DNA of 64,000 nucleotides. Origin: Clostridium thermopalmarium DSM 5974 (GTDB lineage Bacteria; Bacillota; Clostridia; Clostridiales; Clostridiaceae). Below, piece after piece: positions 34,008-45,317 of this stretch (position 1 is its first letter; each line of letters begins with the position of its first letter). The notes beneath the pieces are model-generated. The model made no database searches. It saw nothing but the letters and a program-made list of their open reading frames with translations, and was not told the origin of the DNA. The stretch lies in assembly GCF_002995795.1 (NCBI RefSeq), contig NZ_PVXN01000053.1, forward strand, positions 62,001-126,000, given 5' to 3'. Made by a program: the position numbers and the translations under genes.

Positions 34008-35714
34008 ATGCGAAAAATAAAAAGTATAAAGATAAAGATAATGCTGCCCATTATATGTATGATGGCTATTTTTATGGGAATTATGGTTAATCAAATTACC
34101 TCTCTAAGGAGTAATTTGGAAAAGGTAAAAGAAATGAATAATAAGGCATTTGCTATGTTAACAAAGTCAGAAGAGCTAAAACTAAATGTTGTACAAGTTC
34201 AGCAGTGGCTTACAGATATTAGTGCTACTAGGGCACAAAATGGATTAGATGATGGTTTCGATAAAGCAGAAAAGTATGCACAAAATATTGAAAAACTTTT
34301 TGATGAGCTTATAGAAATTAATCCGGAGAGTAAAAGCAATATTGAAGAGATAAGAAAGGATTTTAAGCCTTACTATGAAACTGGAAAGAAAATGGCTAAG
34401 GATTATATTGAAGGAGGACCAGAGAAAGGAAACCTTACAATGCTTCAATTTGATAAGGAAGCTGAGAAGATAAATGAATCAGTAGACGCATTTAAAAATG
34501 AGGCATATAAAAGTGTAAATGATTATATTTCTAATATAGAAAGAACTGTATATTTTTTAATAGTTAAAATATTAATTTTAGTTATTATAGAATTTATTAT
34601 TTTTATTATGGTTTGGAAATATATTTCAAAGGGAATTATAAATCCTGTAGGGAATGTTTTAACCAAGTTAAAGGATATAGCTAATAGCCAAGGAGATTTG
34701 ACTAAGCAAGTTGATGTAATAAGTGATGATGAAATAGGAGAGTTGGCTAAAAATATAAATGCTGTACAAGACTCTTTTAGAAATATTATTAAAACCATTA
34801 TAGGGGAATCTGTTGAAATAGAGGATATAGTTAATAAGACTAATAATAATATGTCCAACCTAACAAGGGAAATTGAGGAAATATCTGCAGCTACAGAAGA
34901 GATATCTTCAAGTATGGAAGAGACAGCGGCCTCTACAGAAAGCATGGTGGGTACTGCTGAAACAATAATGGAAGTTATTGATTCTATAGATATAAAAGCA
35001 AAGGAAGGAACTTCTGTAGTAGAGGAAATTAGGTCAAGAGCTAGTGAGCTAAAGGAGAGTGCAGAAATATCACAAAAAAGTGCAAGACAAATAGGAACTA
35101 AGATAAAAGAAGAATTAGGTGATGCTATAGAAGGCTCTAAAGAAGCAGAGAAAATTAACTTGCTAGTGGATTCTATACTAAAAATTGCACATCAAACTAA
35201 TCTTTTAGCGTTGAATGCAACTATTGAAGCAGCTACTGCGGGGGAAGCTGGAAAAGGCTTTACTGTAGTAGCTAAAGAAATTGGAAAGTTAGCTGAGAGC
35301 TCAAAAAATGCTGTAAATGAAATTAGTAAGGTTACAGAAAAAATCATAAGTTCTGTTGAACATCTAACAGAGAGTTCTAAGGATGTTATAAAATTCATTG
35401 ATACGGACATTATTAAAGATTATGAAGTTCTTGCGGAAATTGGAGATAAATATTATAAGGATGCCGAATATATGAGAGATTTTATTTTTAGTTTAAGTGA
35501 TGCATTAGATCAAATTACGGAGAAAATAAGTGATATAGTAAAATCTATAGAACAAATTTCTAGCAGTAACAATGAGATGTCTAATGCCACTCAAGGTATG
35601 GCAGAAGGTACAATTATAATTGTAGATAAATCTAATGATGTACTTAAATCTATAAATAATGCTAAAAAAAGTGTTGAAAAACTTATAAACATGGTATCAA
35701 AGTTTAAAGTTTAG
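34008..35714 (+). CDS. Methyl-accepting chemotaxis protein
   Basis: Membrane chemoreceptor feeding the CheA kinase. 568 aa from ATG 34008 (AAAGG 11 nt upstream; GTG 33999 is only 2 nt from it). Membrane helix near residues 8-27, an external four-helix-bundle-like sensor with [21 protein letters not shown] (about 60-175), second helix near 180-205, HAMP domain around 207-260 and a signalling hairpin containing [33 protein letters not shown]. Monocistronic, no chemotaxis genes nearby. Ligand unknown. Confidence 0.95.
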   Translation: MRKIKSIKIKIMLPIICMMAIFMGIMVNQITSLRSNLEKVKEMNNKAFAMLTKSEELKLNVVQVQQWLTDISATRAQNGLDDGFDKAEKYAQNIEKLFDELIEINPESKSNIEEIRKDFKPYYETGKKMAKDYIEGGPEKGNLTMLQFDKEAEKINESVDAFKNEAYKSVNDYISNIERTVYFLIVKILILVIIEFIIFIMVWKYISKGIINPVGNVLTKLKDIANSQGDLTKQVDVISDDEIGELAKNINAVQDSFRNIIKTIIGESVEIEDIVNKTNNNMSNLTREIEEISAATEEISSSMEETAASTESMVGTAETIMEVIDSIDIKAKEGTSVVEEIRSRASELKESAEISQKSARQIGTKIKEELGDAIEGSKEAEKINLLVDSILKIAHQTNLLALNATIEAATAGEAGKGFTVVAKEIGKLAESSKNAVNEISKVTEKIISSVEHLTESSKDVIKFIDTDIIKDYEVLAEIGDKYYKDAEYMRDFIFSLSDALDQITEKISDIVKSIEQISSSNNEMSNATQGMAEGTIIIVDKSNDVLKSINNAKKSVEKLINMVSKFKV

Positions 35715-35825
35715 TATCTTGAAGTGCGCTGTTATTTGGATTAAAATATAGTAAGTGTTTAAAAATAAGATTGATATTAAGCTGATTTTACTTGTCAAGT
35801 ATAAAGCTGTGAGGGAGATGAAGTT

Positions 35826-36857
35826 ATGAAGAAGAAGGTAGCTATTCTTTTCGGAGGGCAGTCAACAGAGCATGAGGTATCACGTGTTTCAGCGTCTTCG
35901 GTATTAAGAAATATTGATTTAAGTAAATATGATGTATATCCAATAGGTATAACAAAGGATGGAAAATGGTTCGAATATACAGGAGCAATTGATAAAATCG
36001 AAAATGGAGAATGGGAAAAGGATGAGTTTTATAAATCACCAAATGGTCAAGAAATACTTTTTAATAGAGAAGTTGATGTAGTTTTTCCTGTAATGCACGG
36101 ATTATATGGGGAAGATGGAACCATACAAGGCTTATGTAAACTTTTAGGCATTCCTTGTGTAGGTCCTGGAGTTATGTCTTCTGCTGTGTGTATGGACAAA
36201 GTTTATACAAAATATCTTCTTGAGAACTTTGGAATAAAACAAGCAAACTATGTAGTAGTAAATGCTTATGAATATAGAAAAAATAAGGAAAGCTTATTAG
36301 AGGAAATTGAAAATAAGTTAGGATATGCAGTGTTTATCAAACCTTCAAACAGCGGTTCTTCTGTAGGAATAACTAAAGCACATAATAGAGAAGAACTAGA
36401 AAAAGGACTTGAAGAAGCATTAAAATTCGATAGAAAAATTTTGGTTGAGGAAGCTATTAATGCAAGGGAAGTTGAGGTGGCTGTATTAGGAAATGATGAG
36501 CCTACAGCTGCAACTCCAGGAGAGATAATTCCTGCAAATGAATTTTATGATTATGAGGCTAAATATTCTAATGCGGAATCTAAGCTTTTAATTCCAGCAG
36601 CTTTAAGCCAAGATAAGCTTGAAGAAATAAGACAGCTTGCTATTAAAATATATAAAATTTTAGACTGTGCAGGATTAGCAAGAGTTGACTTTTTAGTAGA
36701 TAAGGAAACAGAGGAAGCATATTTAAACGAAGTAAATACTATACCAGGATTTACTAAGATAAGTATGTATCCTAAGATGTGGCAGGCAGATGGTAAATCT
36801 TATGGCGATTTAATAAGCGAACTTATAGAACTTGCCATTGAAAGAAATAATTTATAA
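35826..36857 (+). CDS. ddl: D-alanine--D-alanine ligase
   Basis: ATP-grasp enzyme making D-Ala-D-Ala for peptidoglycan in the cytoplasm. 343 aa. KVAILFGGQSTEHEVSRVSA opens the protein; HGLYGEDGTIQGL, FIKPSNSGSSVGI and LNEVNTIPGFT are the substrate and ATP/metal motifs. The YxNxxxxxxxDYxx-like omega loop region reads EFYDYEAKYSN, typical of D-Ala rather than D-Lac ligases. GAGGGAG precedes ATG. It is followed after 30 nt by a PP-loop enzyme, probably in one transcript. Confidence 0.95.
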   Translation: MKKKVAILFGGQSTEHEVSRVSASSVLRNIDLSKYDVYPIGITKDGKWFEYTGAIDKIENGEWEKDEFYKSPNGQEILFNREVDVVFPVMHGLYGEDGTIQGLCKLLGIPCVGPGVMSSAVCMDKVYTKYLLENFGIKQANYVVVNAYEYRKNKESLLEEIENKLGYAVFIKPSNSGSSVGITKAHNREELEKGLEEALKFDRKILVEEAINAREVEVAVLGNDEPTAATPGEIIPANEFYDYEAKYSNAESKLLIPAALSQDKLEEIRQLAIKIYKILDCAGLARVDFLVDKETEEAYLNEVNTIPGFTKISMYPKMWQADGKSYGDLISELIELAIERNNL

Positions 36858-36887
36858 TGATTTATAGCAACTAGAAAGGGGAACAAT

Positions 36888-37871
36888 ATGACAAGAGCAT
36901 TAGCCCTAATATCAGGTGGATTGGACAGTATATTAGCTGCAAAGTTAATAAAAGAACAGGGAATAGATGTTATAGGAATAACTTTCAAGTCATACTTTTT
37001 TGGTCCAGACAACGCCATAAGAATGGCTAAACAAATAGATATACCTTTAGAAATTGTAGACTTTTCTGATGAACATTTTAATGTGACCAAGAATCCTAAA
37101 CATGGACATGGAAAGAATATGAATCCATGCATTGATTGTCATGCTATGATGATGAGATATGCGGGAGAATTATTGGATAAGTTTAATGCGGATTTTATTA
37201 TAACAGGAGAAGTATTAAATCAGAGACCTATGTCTCAAAATAAGGCTTCTTTAAATATAGTGAAAAAAGAATCTGGATTTGCGGATAAAATACTAAGGCC
37301 CCTTTCAGCAAAAGCGCTTCCTCCAACAGAAATGGAGTTAAATGGATTAGTAGATAGAGAGAAACTTTTGGGAATAACAGGTAGAAGCAGAAAAGTTCAA
37401 ATGGAGCTTGCAGAAAAGTGGGGAATAAAGGACTATCCATCTCCAGCTGGCGGATGCAAGCTTACAGATCCTAATTTTTCTGTAAGACTCAAAGAACTAG
37501 TACAGCATAAAGAAAATCCTACCCAAAGAGAAATTGAACTTTTAAAAATAGGAAGACATTTTAGAGTTTCTCAAAATGCAAAAATCATATCAACTAGAAC
37601 TGCAGAAGAAGCGAATTTTCTAAAAAAATATTTAAGAGAAGAAGATTTAGGATTTTTAGTTAAAGACTTTAAAGGTTCTATGGTAGTTATAATAGGAGAT
37701 GCAACAGAAGAAGACATAAACTTTGCAGCTAAAGTTGCTGGAAGATATTCTAAGGGTAGAGAAGAAGAAAAGTTAGATGTCATTTATGGAAGATATGGAA
37801 AGCCTTATAACAAGTCTATAAAGGTAAAACCGGCTGTAGAAGAAGAATTAAGCAGATATTTAATAGTCTAG
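36888..37871 (+). CDS. PP-loop ATPase, ThiI-like tRNA-modifying family, with NFACT-R-like C-terminus
   Basis: 327 aa. N-terminal PP-loop ALISGGLDSILAAKLI (residues about 6-21) marks an N-type ATP pyrophosphatase. NPCIDCHAMMMRYA carries a C-x2-C motif, and ITGEVLNQRPMSQN follows. The C-terminal part (about 200-290), with LLKIGRHFRVSQNAKIISTRTAEEANFLKKYL, looks like an NFACT-R/DUF814-type RNA-binding module. Such proteins are commonly annotated as tRNA 4-thiouridine-type synthases, but a true THUMP domain is absent and thiI is already present at 14525, so the target base is open. 16 nt before the DUF1934 gene. Confidence 0.75.
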   Translation: MTRALALISGGLDSILAAKLIKEQGIDVIGITFKSYFFGPDNAIRMAKQIDIPLEIVDFSDEHFNVTKNPKHGHGKNMNPCIDCHAMMMRYAGELLDKFNADFIITGEVLNQRPMSQNKASLNIVKKESGFADKILRPLSAKALPPTEMELNGLVDREKLLGITGRSRKVQMELAEKWGIKDYPSPAGGCKLTDPNFSVRLKELVQHKENPTQREIELLKIGRHFRVSQNAKIISTRTAEEANFLKKYLREEDLGFLVKDFKGSMVVIIGDATEEDINFAAKVAGRYSKGREEEKLDVIYGRYGKPYNKSIKVKPAVEEELSRYLIV

Positions 37872-37886
37872 GAAGGTAGGTTGGAT

Positions 37887-38303
37887 ATGCAAAGAGATGC
37901 AATCATATCTGTGGGAAGTAAGCAGGTTGGAAATGAAGAGGAAGCTGTAGAAGTTGTAACTAAAGGGAAGTTCTATAAGAAAAACAATTGCTATTATGCA
38001 ATTTATGATGAAACAGAAATATCAGGGATGGAAGGCACTACCACTACTTTGAAAATTAAGCCGGATGAGTTTACTCTTATAAGGATGGGAAGCACCAATG
38101 CAAAGGTAGAGTTTAAAGATAAGGCTAGCGATGTATCCATGTATAATACTCCATATGGAGCTTTAGAGCTTGTAGTTCAAACAAACAAGCTTGATATAAA
38201 TGTAAATGACAATGGTGGAAAGATTTCTATAGACTATAATATGGCACTAGCTGGACAGAAACCTTTAAAGACTATATTAAATATAGATATAAAAGTAAAA
38301 TAG
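37887..38303 (+). CDS. DUF1934 (YwiB-like) beta-barrel protein
   Basis: 138 aa from ATG 37887 (AGG of the GGAAGGTAGG site 6 nt away; a TTG at 37881 is the alternative). All-beta, lipocalin-like family of unknown function, recognisable by YYAIYDETEISGMEGTTTTLKI, NAKVEFK and MYNTPYGALELVVQTNKLDI. Last gene of the ddl group, followed by a terminator. Confidence 0.85.
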   Translation: MQRDAIISVGSKQVGNEEEAVEVVTKGKFYKKNNCYYAIYDETEISGMEGTTTTLKIKPDEFTLIRMGSTNAKVEFKDKASDVSMYNTPYGALELVVQTNKLDINVNDNGGKISIDYNMALAGQKPLKTILNIDIKVK

Positions 38304-38340
38304 TTATATAATATAAAAATATTAATTCGTTTAATTTACG

Positions 38341-38380
38341 ACTCACTTAGTATACTTTTGTATATTAAGTGAGTTTTTAT
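38341..38380 (+). terminator. Terminator after the DUF1934 gene
   Basis: ACTCACTTAGTATAC pairs with GTATATTAAGTGAGT around TTTT, followed by T run. Confidence 0.85.
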
Positions 38381-38449
38381 TTAAAAAATAATAAACAATA
38401 AGTTTAAATTTAAGTTTTATGGATAATAATTCTAAATGAGGTGAAGTTT

Positions 38450-38743
38450 ATGTATATGATGGAAAACTATGAAAAAATAATAGAAATAATATGTTCTATG
38501 AAAGGTATAAATAGAGGTGAACTCTTTAAAATATTAGAAGATAAGGAATTTAAATATCTTTTTTTCTTACTTTTAAAAAAGTATAAATGTGACGATATGA
38601 ATAAAATTAATGAAGACTTTTCTATAGATAGTAGAAGAGTTGTAAATTATAATGTAAAAAAAGCTCAAGAAAAGTTTTTTATAAATAAAGAGTTTAGAGA
38701 GGCGTATTTTCAAGCGGAAAAGAGAATTGAAGAACTTAAGTAG
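38450..38743 (+). CDS. Small conserved helical protein upstream of pyrG
   Basis: 97 aa from ATG 38450, 6 nt after GAGGTG (the longer frame's GTG is part of that site). Not securely recognised. All-helical; FSIDSRRVVNYNVKKAQEKFFINKEFREAYFQAEKRIEEL at the end faintly resembles the DNA-binding C-terminal domain of DnaA, but the match is too weak to name. The same gene lies before pyrG in other clostridia as far as I recall. Confidence 0.65.
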   Translation: MYMMENYEKIIEIICSMKGINRGELFKILEDKEFKYLFFLLLKKYKCDDMNKINEDFSIDSRRVVNYNVKKAQEKFFINKEFREAYFQAEKRIEELK

Positions 38744-38801
38744 ATAATAAAAATTCAAAAAACACAAAAAAGGACTAGCACAATTATAAAAAATGTGATA
38801 T

Positions 38802-38860
38802 TATACTATCTATGTTTTTGATTTTGTCATACAGCAACCCTATTTTATAGGGTAATTTTT
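38802..38860 (+). promoter_or_regulatory. pyrG leader with intrinsic terminator
   Basis: TATACT at 38802-38807 is a possible -10. ACCCTAT-TTT-ATAGGGT (38837-38853) followed by AATTTTTATT forms a terminator-like hairpin about 65 nt before pyrG. pyrG of several firmicutes is controlled by leader attenuation in response to CTP; a terminator here fits, but the run of initiating G residues needed for the known mechanism is not obvious. Confidence 0.5.
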
Positions 38861-38867
38861 ATTATAA

Positions 38868-40520
<1,653 letters not shown>

Positions 40521-40710
40521 ATTGTGACAATCTTTAATATTAAACATTCCGTATGAGATTTGCATTTAGGAAAGTTTCACTACGCAAAGAAGCTCTAATA
40601 TAAAAAATAGCAAGGCATAAAATAGTGACTAGCCATGTAGTATCAAGTCTGCCAAGTATGAGTTGAATATATGACTTTAAACAAAAATTATTGATAAATA
40701 AACTAAATTA

Positions 40711-40754
40711 AACAAAAGTCCATAGAGATTCATCTATGGACTTTTGTTTTTTTC
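40711..40754 (+). terminator. Terminator downstream of pyrG
   Basis: AACAAAAGTCCATAGA pairs with TCTATGGACTTTTGTT around GATTCA, followed by T run. Confidence 0.85.
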
Positions 40755-40911
40755 TTCGTTTTTATTATTTTATTCTAATTTTAATATTTTTAGATAATTG
40801 TGTATTATGTCCTAAACTAAATAATAAATATCAGCTTGTGGCAGTTGGATTTTTGGTAACTGGATTATTAGAAAATACTAAGTCACAAGGAATAGAAATA
40901 AAACTATTGAT

Positions 40912-41073
40912 TTAAATTTAGTAAATGGATATAGGATTAAATCACTTTGTATAGATGATTGCAAGATTGTTGAGAAGTTGTATGACAAATGTTCTGATTA
41001 TTATATTCTGCATGATAGGCATTATTTATTAAAATTAGTTCACCTTTTTCTTGGTTTCTTTAGATTGTTTTGA
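40912..41073 (+). pseudogene. Relic of a GNAT acetyltransferase N-terminus
   Basis: An open frame without start reads NLVNGYRIKSLCIDDCKIV followed by EKLYDKCSDYYILHD, then decays to RHYLLKLVHLFLGFF and stops. The pattern of a strand-helix opening followed by L-x-x-KCSDYY is that of clostridial GNAT acetyltransferases; the acetyl-CoA-binding half is missing. Confidence 0.4.
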
Positions 41074-41126
41074 AGGAAATATTAAATATATATAGAATTT
41101 AATTAATAAGATGGGGGTGAAAGTAA

Positions 41127-41471
41127 TTGTTAATAAATACTGTGGTTAGTGCAGCGTTTAAAAATAGTTTGGGCCAGTATGATGTGAAAAGAATATATAT
41201 ATTCAATATTGCAGATATAAATAAGTATTTCAAACATATAGAGATTAATTTCTTTCCAAAGAAGGAAATCCATCTTAATGTAAAATGCCCTATGTGTGGA
41301 GAAAAGCACTGCTATTCTTACGACATCGCTAACATTATAAATGGCAGCATGGTGATTGGAGGATGCGAAAATATAGGATACCCTATATTTTTTATAGGAG
41401 ATAAAGAAAAAGTTGAGGAAAAGATAAATAAATATAAAGAAGTAAATGAAAAGATATATGCAATGTTCTAA
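41127..41471 (+). CDS. Conserved hypothetical protein with zinc-ribbon-like motif
   Basis: 114 aa from TTG 41127, 9 nt after GGGGG. Function unknown. VKCPMCGEKHCYSYDI gives a C-x2-C-x4-C pattern near residue 55 and GGCENIGYPIFFIG follows; with the later cysteine it could bind zinc. Mixed alpha/beta, no membrane segment. It sits just upstream of rho with a terminator between, so probably a separate unit. Confidence 0.65.
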   Translation: MLINTVVSAAFKNSLGQYDVKRIYIFNIADINKYFKHIEINFFPKKEIHLNVKCPMCGEKHCYSYDIANIINGSMVIGGCENIGYPIFFIGDKEKVEEKINKYKEVNEKIYAMF

Positions 41472-41488
41472 TAAATTGAATATGTTGT

Positions 41489-41527
41489 AAGTAATCTGTT
41501 AATATTATATACAGATTGCTTTTTTAT
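41489..41527 (+). terminator. Terminator before rho
   Basis: AAGTAATCTGT pairs with ACAGATTGCTT (one G-T pair), 11-nt loop, followed by T run. Confidence 0.75.
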
Positions 41528-41655
41528 TTTAAAAAAAGTAGATAAAAAACAAAAAATGGAGTATAATCTAATAGGCATTGCATATCCAATACTTTAGTCT
41601 GAACAATTTTCCCAAGGATTATATATATATAATAAAAAATATGGAGGTGCTATTT

Positions 41656-43113
41656 TTGGCTAATAAAGATTTAAATGCTATGACGGTTGTTGAACTGAGA
41701 AAAATAGCTAAGGAATTAGGAATTGTAGGATGTTCAAAATTAAAGAAAGCAGATCTTATAGAAGAGATTAGTAAAAAATCGCCCATTTCTATAAATAAAA
41801 ATGGAGTTGTTTTAACAGAAAAAATAAGTCCTAAGACTGTACATAATGTAGAAACTGAAGCTAAAGAAGAAATTAAGGAAAAGACTGAAAATGTACATAT
41901 GGAAGCTAAAGTATCAGAAGATCTTAATGAAATTGACGAGACGGAAGGCAATGTAGATAAAGGGAAAAATCTGAAGGAAATTATAAGTGAGTGTGATAGT
42001 GCAAAGGGTGTTCTAGAGATTGTTGAAAATAACAATTACGGATTTTTAAGGGGAGAAAATTATCTAACAGGACCTAAAGACATATATGTGTCGCCATCTC
42101 AAATAAGAAGATTCAATTTAAAAACTGGAGATGAGGTAGAAGGAAAAATCAGAACAGCTAAAGAAGGAGAAAAGTTCCAAGCTCTAATATATGTTGAAAA
42201 AATAAATGGAGAGAATCCAGAAAAGGCTGTAGGAAGACAAAGATTTGAAAAGTTAACACCTATTTATCCAAATGAAAGAATAAAATTGGAAACAAGTCAA
42301 TCAGACTTATCTTCAAGGCTTATGGATATAATTTCCCCTATAGGGAAAGGTCAAAGAGGAATAATAGTTGCTCCGCCAAAGGCCGGAAAGACTACACTTC
42401 TTAAAAAAGTTGCCAATAGTATAGCTATAAATCATCCAGAATCTAAGTTAATAGTGTTATTAATAGATGAAAGACCAGAAGAAGTTACAGATATGCAAAG
42501 ATCTATTAAGGGTGAGGTTATTTACTCTACTTTTGATGAAGAGCCAGAGCATCATACAAAAGTTGCATATATGGTACTTGAAAGAGCTAAAAGAATGGTT
42601 GAACAAGGACAGGATGTTATAGTGCTATTAGATAGTTTGACAAGGCTTGCAAGAGCATATAACTTAACTATTAATCCAACTGGAAGAACTCTATCAGGTG
42701 GACTTGACCCAGGAGCTCTTATAATGCCTAAAAAGTTCTTTGGTGCTGCAAGAAATATTGAGGAAGGTGGAAGTCTTACAATACTTGCAACAGCTCTTGT
42801 AGATACTGGAAGCAGAATGGATGATATGATTTTTGAAGAGTTTAAAGGGACAGGTAATATGGAAGTACATTTAGATAGAAGACTTGAAGAGAAAAGGATA
42901 TTCCCTGCTATAGATATTTATAAGTCAGGAACTAGAAGAGAAGATTTGCTTTTAACACCAGAGGAATTAGAAGCTGCTTTTACTATAAGAAAGGTTCTTT
43001 ACAATGAAAATAATCCAGCAGCCGTAACAGAAAAGCTTATTAATTTACTTTCGAAAACAAAGGATAATAAAGAATTCTTAGGAATGTTTAACAAAGAAAA
43101 ATGGGAAAGATAA
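41656..43113 (+). CDS. rho: Transcription termination factor Rho
   Basis: Hexameric RNA helicase that ends transcription. 485 aa from TTG 41656, 6 nt after GGAGGTG. N-terminal Rho-N fold ([30 protein letters not shown]), then a charged, low-complexity insertion of about 70 residues rich in Glu and Lys, the cold-shock-type RNA-binding domain ([14 protein letters not shown]) and the motor with [13 protein letters not shown] (Walker A) and [14 protein letters not shown] (Walker B region). Longer than the 419-aa enterobacterial protein because of the insertion. Confidence 0.97.
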   Translation: MANKDLNAMTVVELRKIAKELGIVGCSKLKKADLIEEISKKSPISINKNGVVLTEKISPKTVHNVETEAKEEIKEKTENVHMEAKVSEDLNEIDETEGNVDKGKNLKEIISECDSAKGVLEIVENNNYGFLRGENYLTGPKDIYVSPSQIRRFNLKTGDEVEGKIRTAKEGEKFQALIYVEKINGENPEKAVGRQRFEKLTPIYPNERIKLETSQSDLSSRLMDIISPIGKGQRGIIVAPPKAGKTTLLKKVANSIAINHPESKLIVLLIDERPEEVTDMQRSIKGEVIYSTFDEEPEHHTKVAYMVLERAKRMVEQGQDVIVLLDSLTRLARAYNLTINPTGRTLSGGLDPGALIMPKKFFGAARNIEEGGSLTILATALVDTGSRMDDMIFEEFKGTGNMEVHLDRRLEEKRIFPAIDIYKSGTRREDLLLTPEELEAAFTIRKVLYNENNPAAVTEKLINLLSKTKDNKEFLGMFNKEKWER

Positions 43114-43130
43114 AATCTTTCCCATTTTTT
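43097..43130. terminator. Terminator overlapping the rho stop codon
   Basis: AAAATGGGAAAGAT pairs with ATCTTTCCCATTTT; the rho TAA lies in the loop. Bidirectional with the convergent rpmE gene. Confidence 0.85.
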
Positions 43131-43133
43131 TAA

Positions 43134-43349
43134 CTATTTGTTGTCTGCTTTTAAGTTGTATTTTTTCATGAATTTTTCAACTCTTCCACCTGTATCTAAA
43201 ACTTTTTGTTTTCCAGTATAGAATGGGTGGCAGCTAGAACATACATCGACTTTAAGTTCTTTTTTAGTTGAACCAGTAGTAAAAGTGTTTCCACAAGCAC
43301 ATTTAACTACTGCATCGTGGTAATATTCAGGATGTAATCCTTCCTTCAT
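43134..43349 (-). CDS. rpmE: 50S ribosomal protein L31 (zinc-binding form)
   Basis: 71 aa ribosomal protein of the large subunit. [23 protein letters not shown] and [27 protein letters not shown] are diagnostic. CACG and CSSC supply the four zinc ligands, so this is the C+ form. GAGGTG precedes ATG 43349. Convergent with rho. A palindrome in its leader (43372-43392) may have a regulatory role. Confidence 0.97.
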   Translation of the reverse strand: MKEGLHPEYYHDAVVKCACGNTFTTGSTKKELKVDVCSSCHPFYTGKQKVLDTGGRVEKFMKKYNLKADNK

Positions 43350-43670
43350 TATATTTCACCTCGCTTAAGATATTATTCTTTGGTAGAATAATTCAAACCG
43401 ATTTGTCAACTCTTAGAATTATAGCATAACATAAGTTAAATATCAATAAAAAATAAGAAAAATAAAGCTTTGCACTATTTCCAGAACTTTTGAAATAGAA
43501 ATATAAATAAAATTATGTTAATATAGCAGTACTAAAGAAATAGTTCTATATAATGCTGTTCATATTTACGTTAATAAACGAGCTGGGAAAACCAAAGGAA
43601 TATACATGTAAAATGAATTAGTGATATAATAAAGTATTGTAATATTATAGTGTGGAGGATAAAAGTCAAT
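43350..43670. other. Divergent intergenic region between rpmE and tdk
   Basis: No gene. On the minus strand TTGACA lies at 43409-43404, with the palindrome ATTATTCT-TTGGT-AGAATAAT (43372-43392) over the region expected for the -10 and leader of rpmE. The remainder is AT-rich without a clear element. Confidence 0.5.
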
Positions 43671-44276
43671 ATGAGTAAACTATATTTTAGATATGGAGCT
43701 ATGAACAGTGGAAAATCAACAAACTTATTACAAGTAGCTCATAATTATGAAGAAAGAGGAATGAAGGTAATAATCATAAAACCTAAAACTGACACCAAAG
43801 GTGGTAATACAGTGGTTTCAAGGTTAGGTGTGACAAGAAATGTGGACATGTTATTGGATAGGAATGAAAATATATATGAAATGGTAGAGAAATGGTGTGA
43901 GCAAAAAGGCAAGGTTCACTGTATATTAGTAGATGAGGTTCAGTTCTTTGGGGAAAAGCAGATAGATCAACTTTTTGAAATTGCAGTAAAAATGGATATT
44001 CCCACTATATGCTATGGCCTTCGTACAGATTTCCAAATGAATGGATTTGAAGGTAGTACAAGACTTCTTTTGTTAGCTCACAGTATAGAGGAATTAAAAA
44101 CTATATGTTCTTGTGGTAAAAAAGCTTTATTTAATGGAAGAAAAGTAAATGGAGAATTTGTATTTGAAGGGGAACAAATAGCAATAGATAATCAAGATAA
44201 TATTAAATATGAGGCACTTTGCCCTAGATGCTATTTTAAGTATAAGGATAAGTATATGCATAGAAAGGAAAAATAA
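43671..44276 (+). CDS. tdk: Thymidine kinase
   Basis: Phosphorylates thymidine in the salvage pathway. 201 aa from ATG 43671 (GGAGG 12 nt upstream, somewhat long; longer frames would start at GTG 43650). MSKLYFRYGAMNSGKSTNLL is the type II P-loop; LVDEVQFF the Walker B; ICSCGKKA and LCPRCYF provide the zinc cysteines. First gene of a long same-strand run through wecB. Confidence 0.96.
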   Translation: MSKLYFRYGAMNSGKSTNLLQVAHNYEERGMKVIIIKPKTDTKGGNTVVSRLGVTRNVDMLLDRNENIYEMVEKWCEQKGKVHCILVDEVQFFGEKQIDQLFEIAVKMDIPTICYGLRTDFQMNGFEGSTRLLLLAHSIEELKTICSCGKKALFNGRKVNGEFVFEGEQIAIDNQDNIKYEALCPRCYFKYKDKYMHRKEK

Positions 44277-44307
44277 ATATTACTATTAATTTAAAAGGGG
44301 TGAAAAT

Positions 44308-45279
44308 ATGGCTAGGAAAACTTCAGTTGGAGGACAGGCTGTAATAGAAGGAGTAATGATGCGTGGAAGTAAAGGGGTAGCCACTGCTGTTAGGAAAAGT
44401 AATGGAGAAATAGAGATAGACTTTAAGGAAAGTTCACCTCTTACTAAAAAAAATAAGTTGTTTTCTCTTCCTATAATAAGAGGGTTTGTAACCCTTGTTG
44501 ATTCTTTGGTTTTAGGAGTGAAAACTTTAAATTATTCAGCATCTTTTTTTGAGGAAGATGAGGATGATAAGCCATCAAAATTAGACATATGGATGGAGAA
44601 AAAATTTAAAGGTAAAACTAATGACATTATAATGGGAATATCTTTAATTTTCTCTTTAGCTCTATCCATATTATTATTTTTTATAATTCCTACTTTTGCA
44701 GCTAACGGATTTAAAAAAATGAGTGTAGAAAATACTATAGTTTTAAATATACTTGAAGGTGTAATAAGAGTTTCTATATTTCTATTATATATCTATCTAA
44801 TAAGTAAAATGAAAGATATTAAAAGGGTATTTCAATATCATGGAGCGGAGCATAAAACTATATTTTGCTATGAAAATGAAGAAGAATTAACTCCAGAAAA
44901 TGCAAAAGAACAAGGGCGACTTCATCCAAGGTGTGGAACTAACTTTTTATTTTTGGTTATGATAGTAAGCATTATACTATTTTCTTTAACAGGATGGAAC
45001 TCTATATGGGAGAGAATATTATATAGAGTGGTGCTTTTACCAGTAGTTTCGGGAATTACTTATGAGATTATAAGGTGGATGGGTAAAAGTGATAGTATAA
45101 TAAGTAGAACTTTTTCTTATCCAGGTCTTATGCTGCAAAAGCTTACAACACAAGAACCGGATTTAGAACAACTTGAAGTTGCTATACAATCTCTTAAAGT
45201 AGCAGAAGGGATTGAAACAGTTGAAAGTCTTAAAGAACAGTGGAGAAATACCAAGAATGGTATAGAAAGTGATGAATAA
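44308..45279 (+). CDS. DUF1385 (YqhQ-like) membrane protein
   Basis: 323 aa. SVGGQAVIEGVMMRGSKG is the family signature; about four membrane helices (near 110-130, 150-170, 210-230, 235-255), and FQYHGAEHKTIFCYENEEELTPENAKEQGRLHPRCGTNF is a conserved cytosolic His/Cys-rich loop. Function unresolved. The position before prmC and prfA is conserved in clostridia. Confidence 0.92.
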   Translation: MARKTSVGGQAVIEGVMMRGSKGVATAVRKSNGEIEIDFKESSPLTKKNKLFSLPIIRGFVTLVDSLVLGVKTLNYSASFFEEDEDDKPSKLDIWMEKKFKGKTNDIIMGISLIFSLALSILLFFIIPTFAANGFKKMSVENTIVLNILEGVIRVSIFLLYIYLISKMKDIKRVFQYHGAEHKTIFCYENEEELTPENAKEQGRLHPRCGTNFLFLVMIVSIILFSLTGWNSIWERILYRVVLLPVVSGITYEIIRWMGKSDSIISRTFSYPGLMLQKLTTQEPDLEQLEVAIQSLKVAEGIETVESLKEQWRNTKNGIESDE

Positions 45280-45317
45280 AAATACTCCTGATTACTAAAA
45301 AGTGGATGGTGATATTT

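Larger units (their letters stand above)
40521..41126. other. Long intergenic region with terminator and gene relic
   Basis: No intact gene. Contains the pyrG-side terminator (40711-40748), an open stretch of about 50 codons without start (ending near 40914), and an N-terminal acetyltransferase-like relic (40912-41073). The 40550-40690 stretch holds no recognisable coding signal. Confidence 0.6.

Noticed and set aside
40550-40690. Possible conserved repeat or RNA element downstream of pyrG
   Set aside because: The sequence is less AT-rich than its surroundings and looks element-like, but no second copy or convincing fold was found in the window.
41578-41655. N-terminal extension of Rho
   Set aside because: The extension lies upstream of a GGAGGTG site 6 nt from TTG 41656 and does not match the Rho N-terminus.
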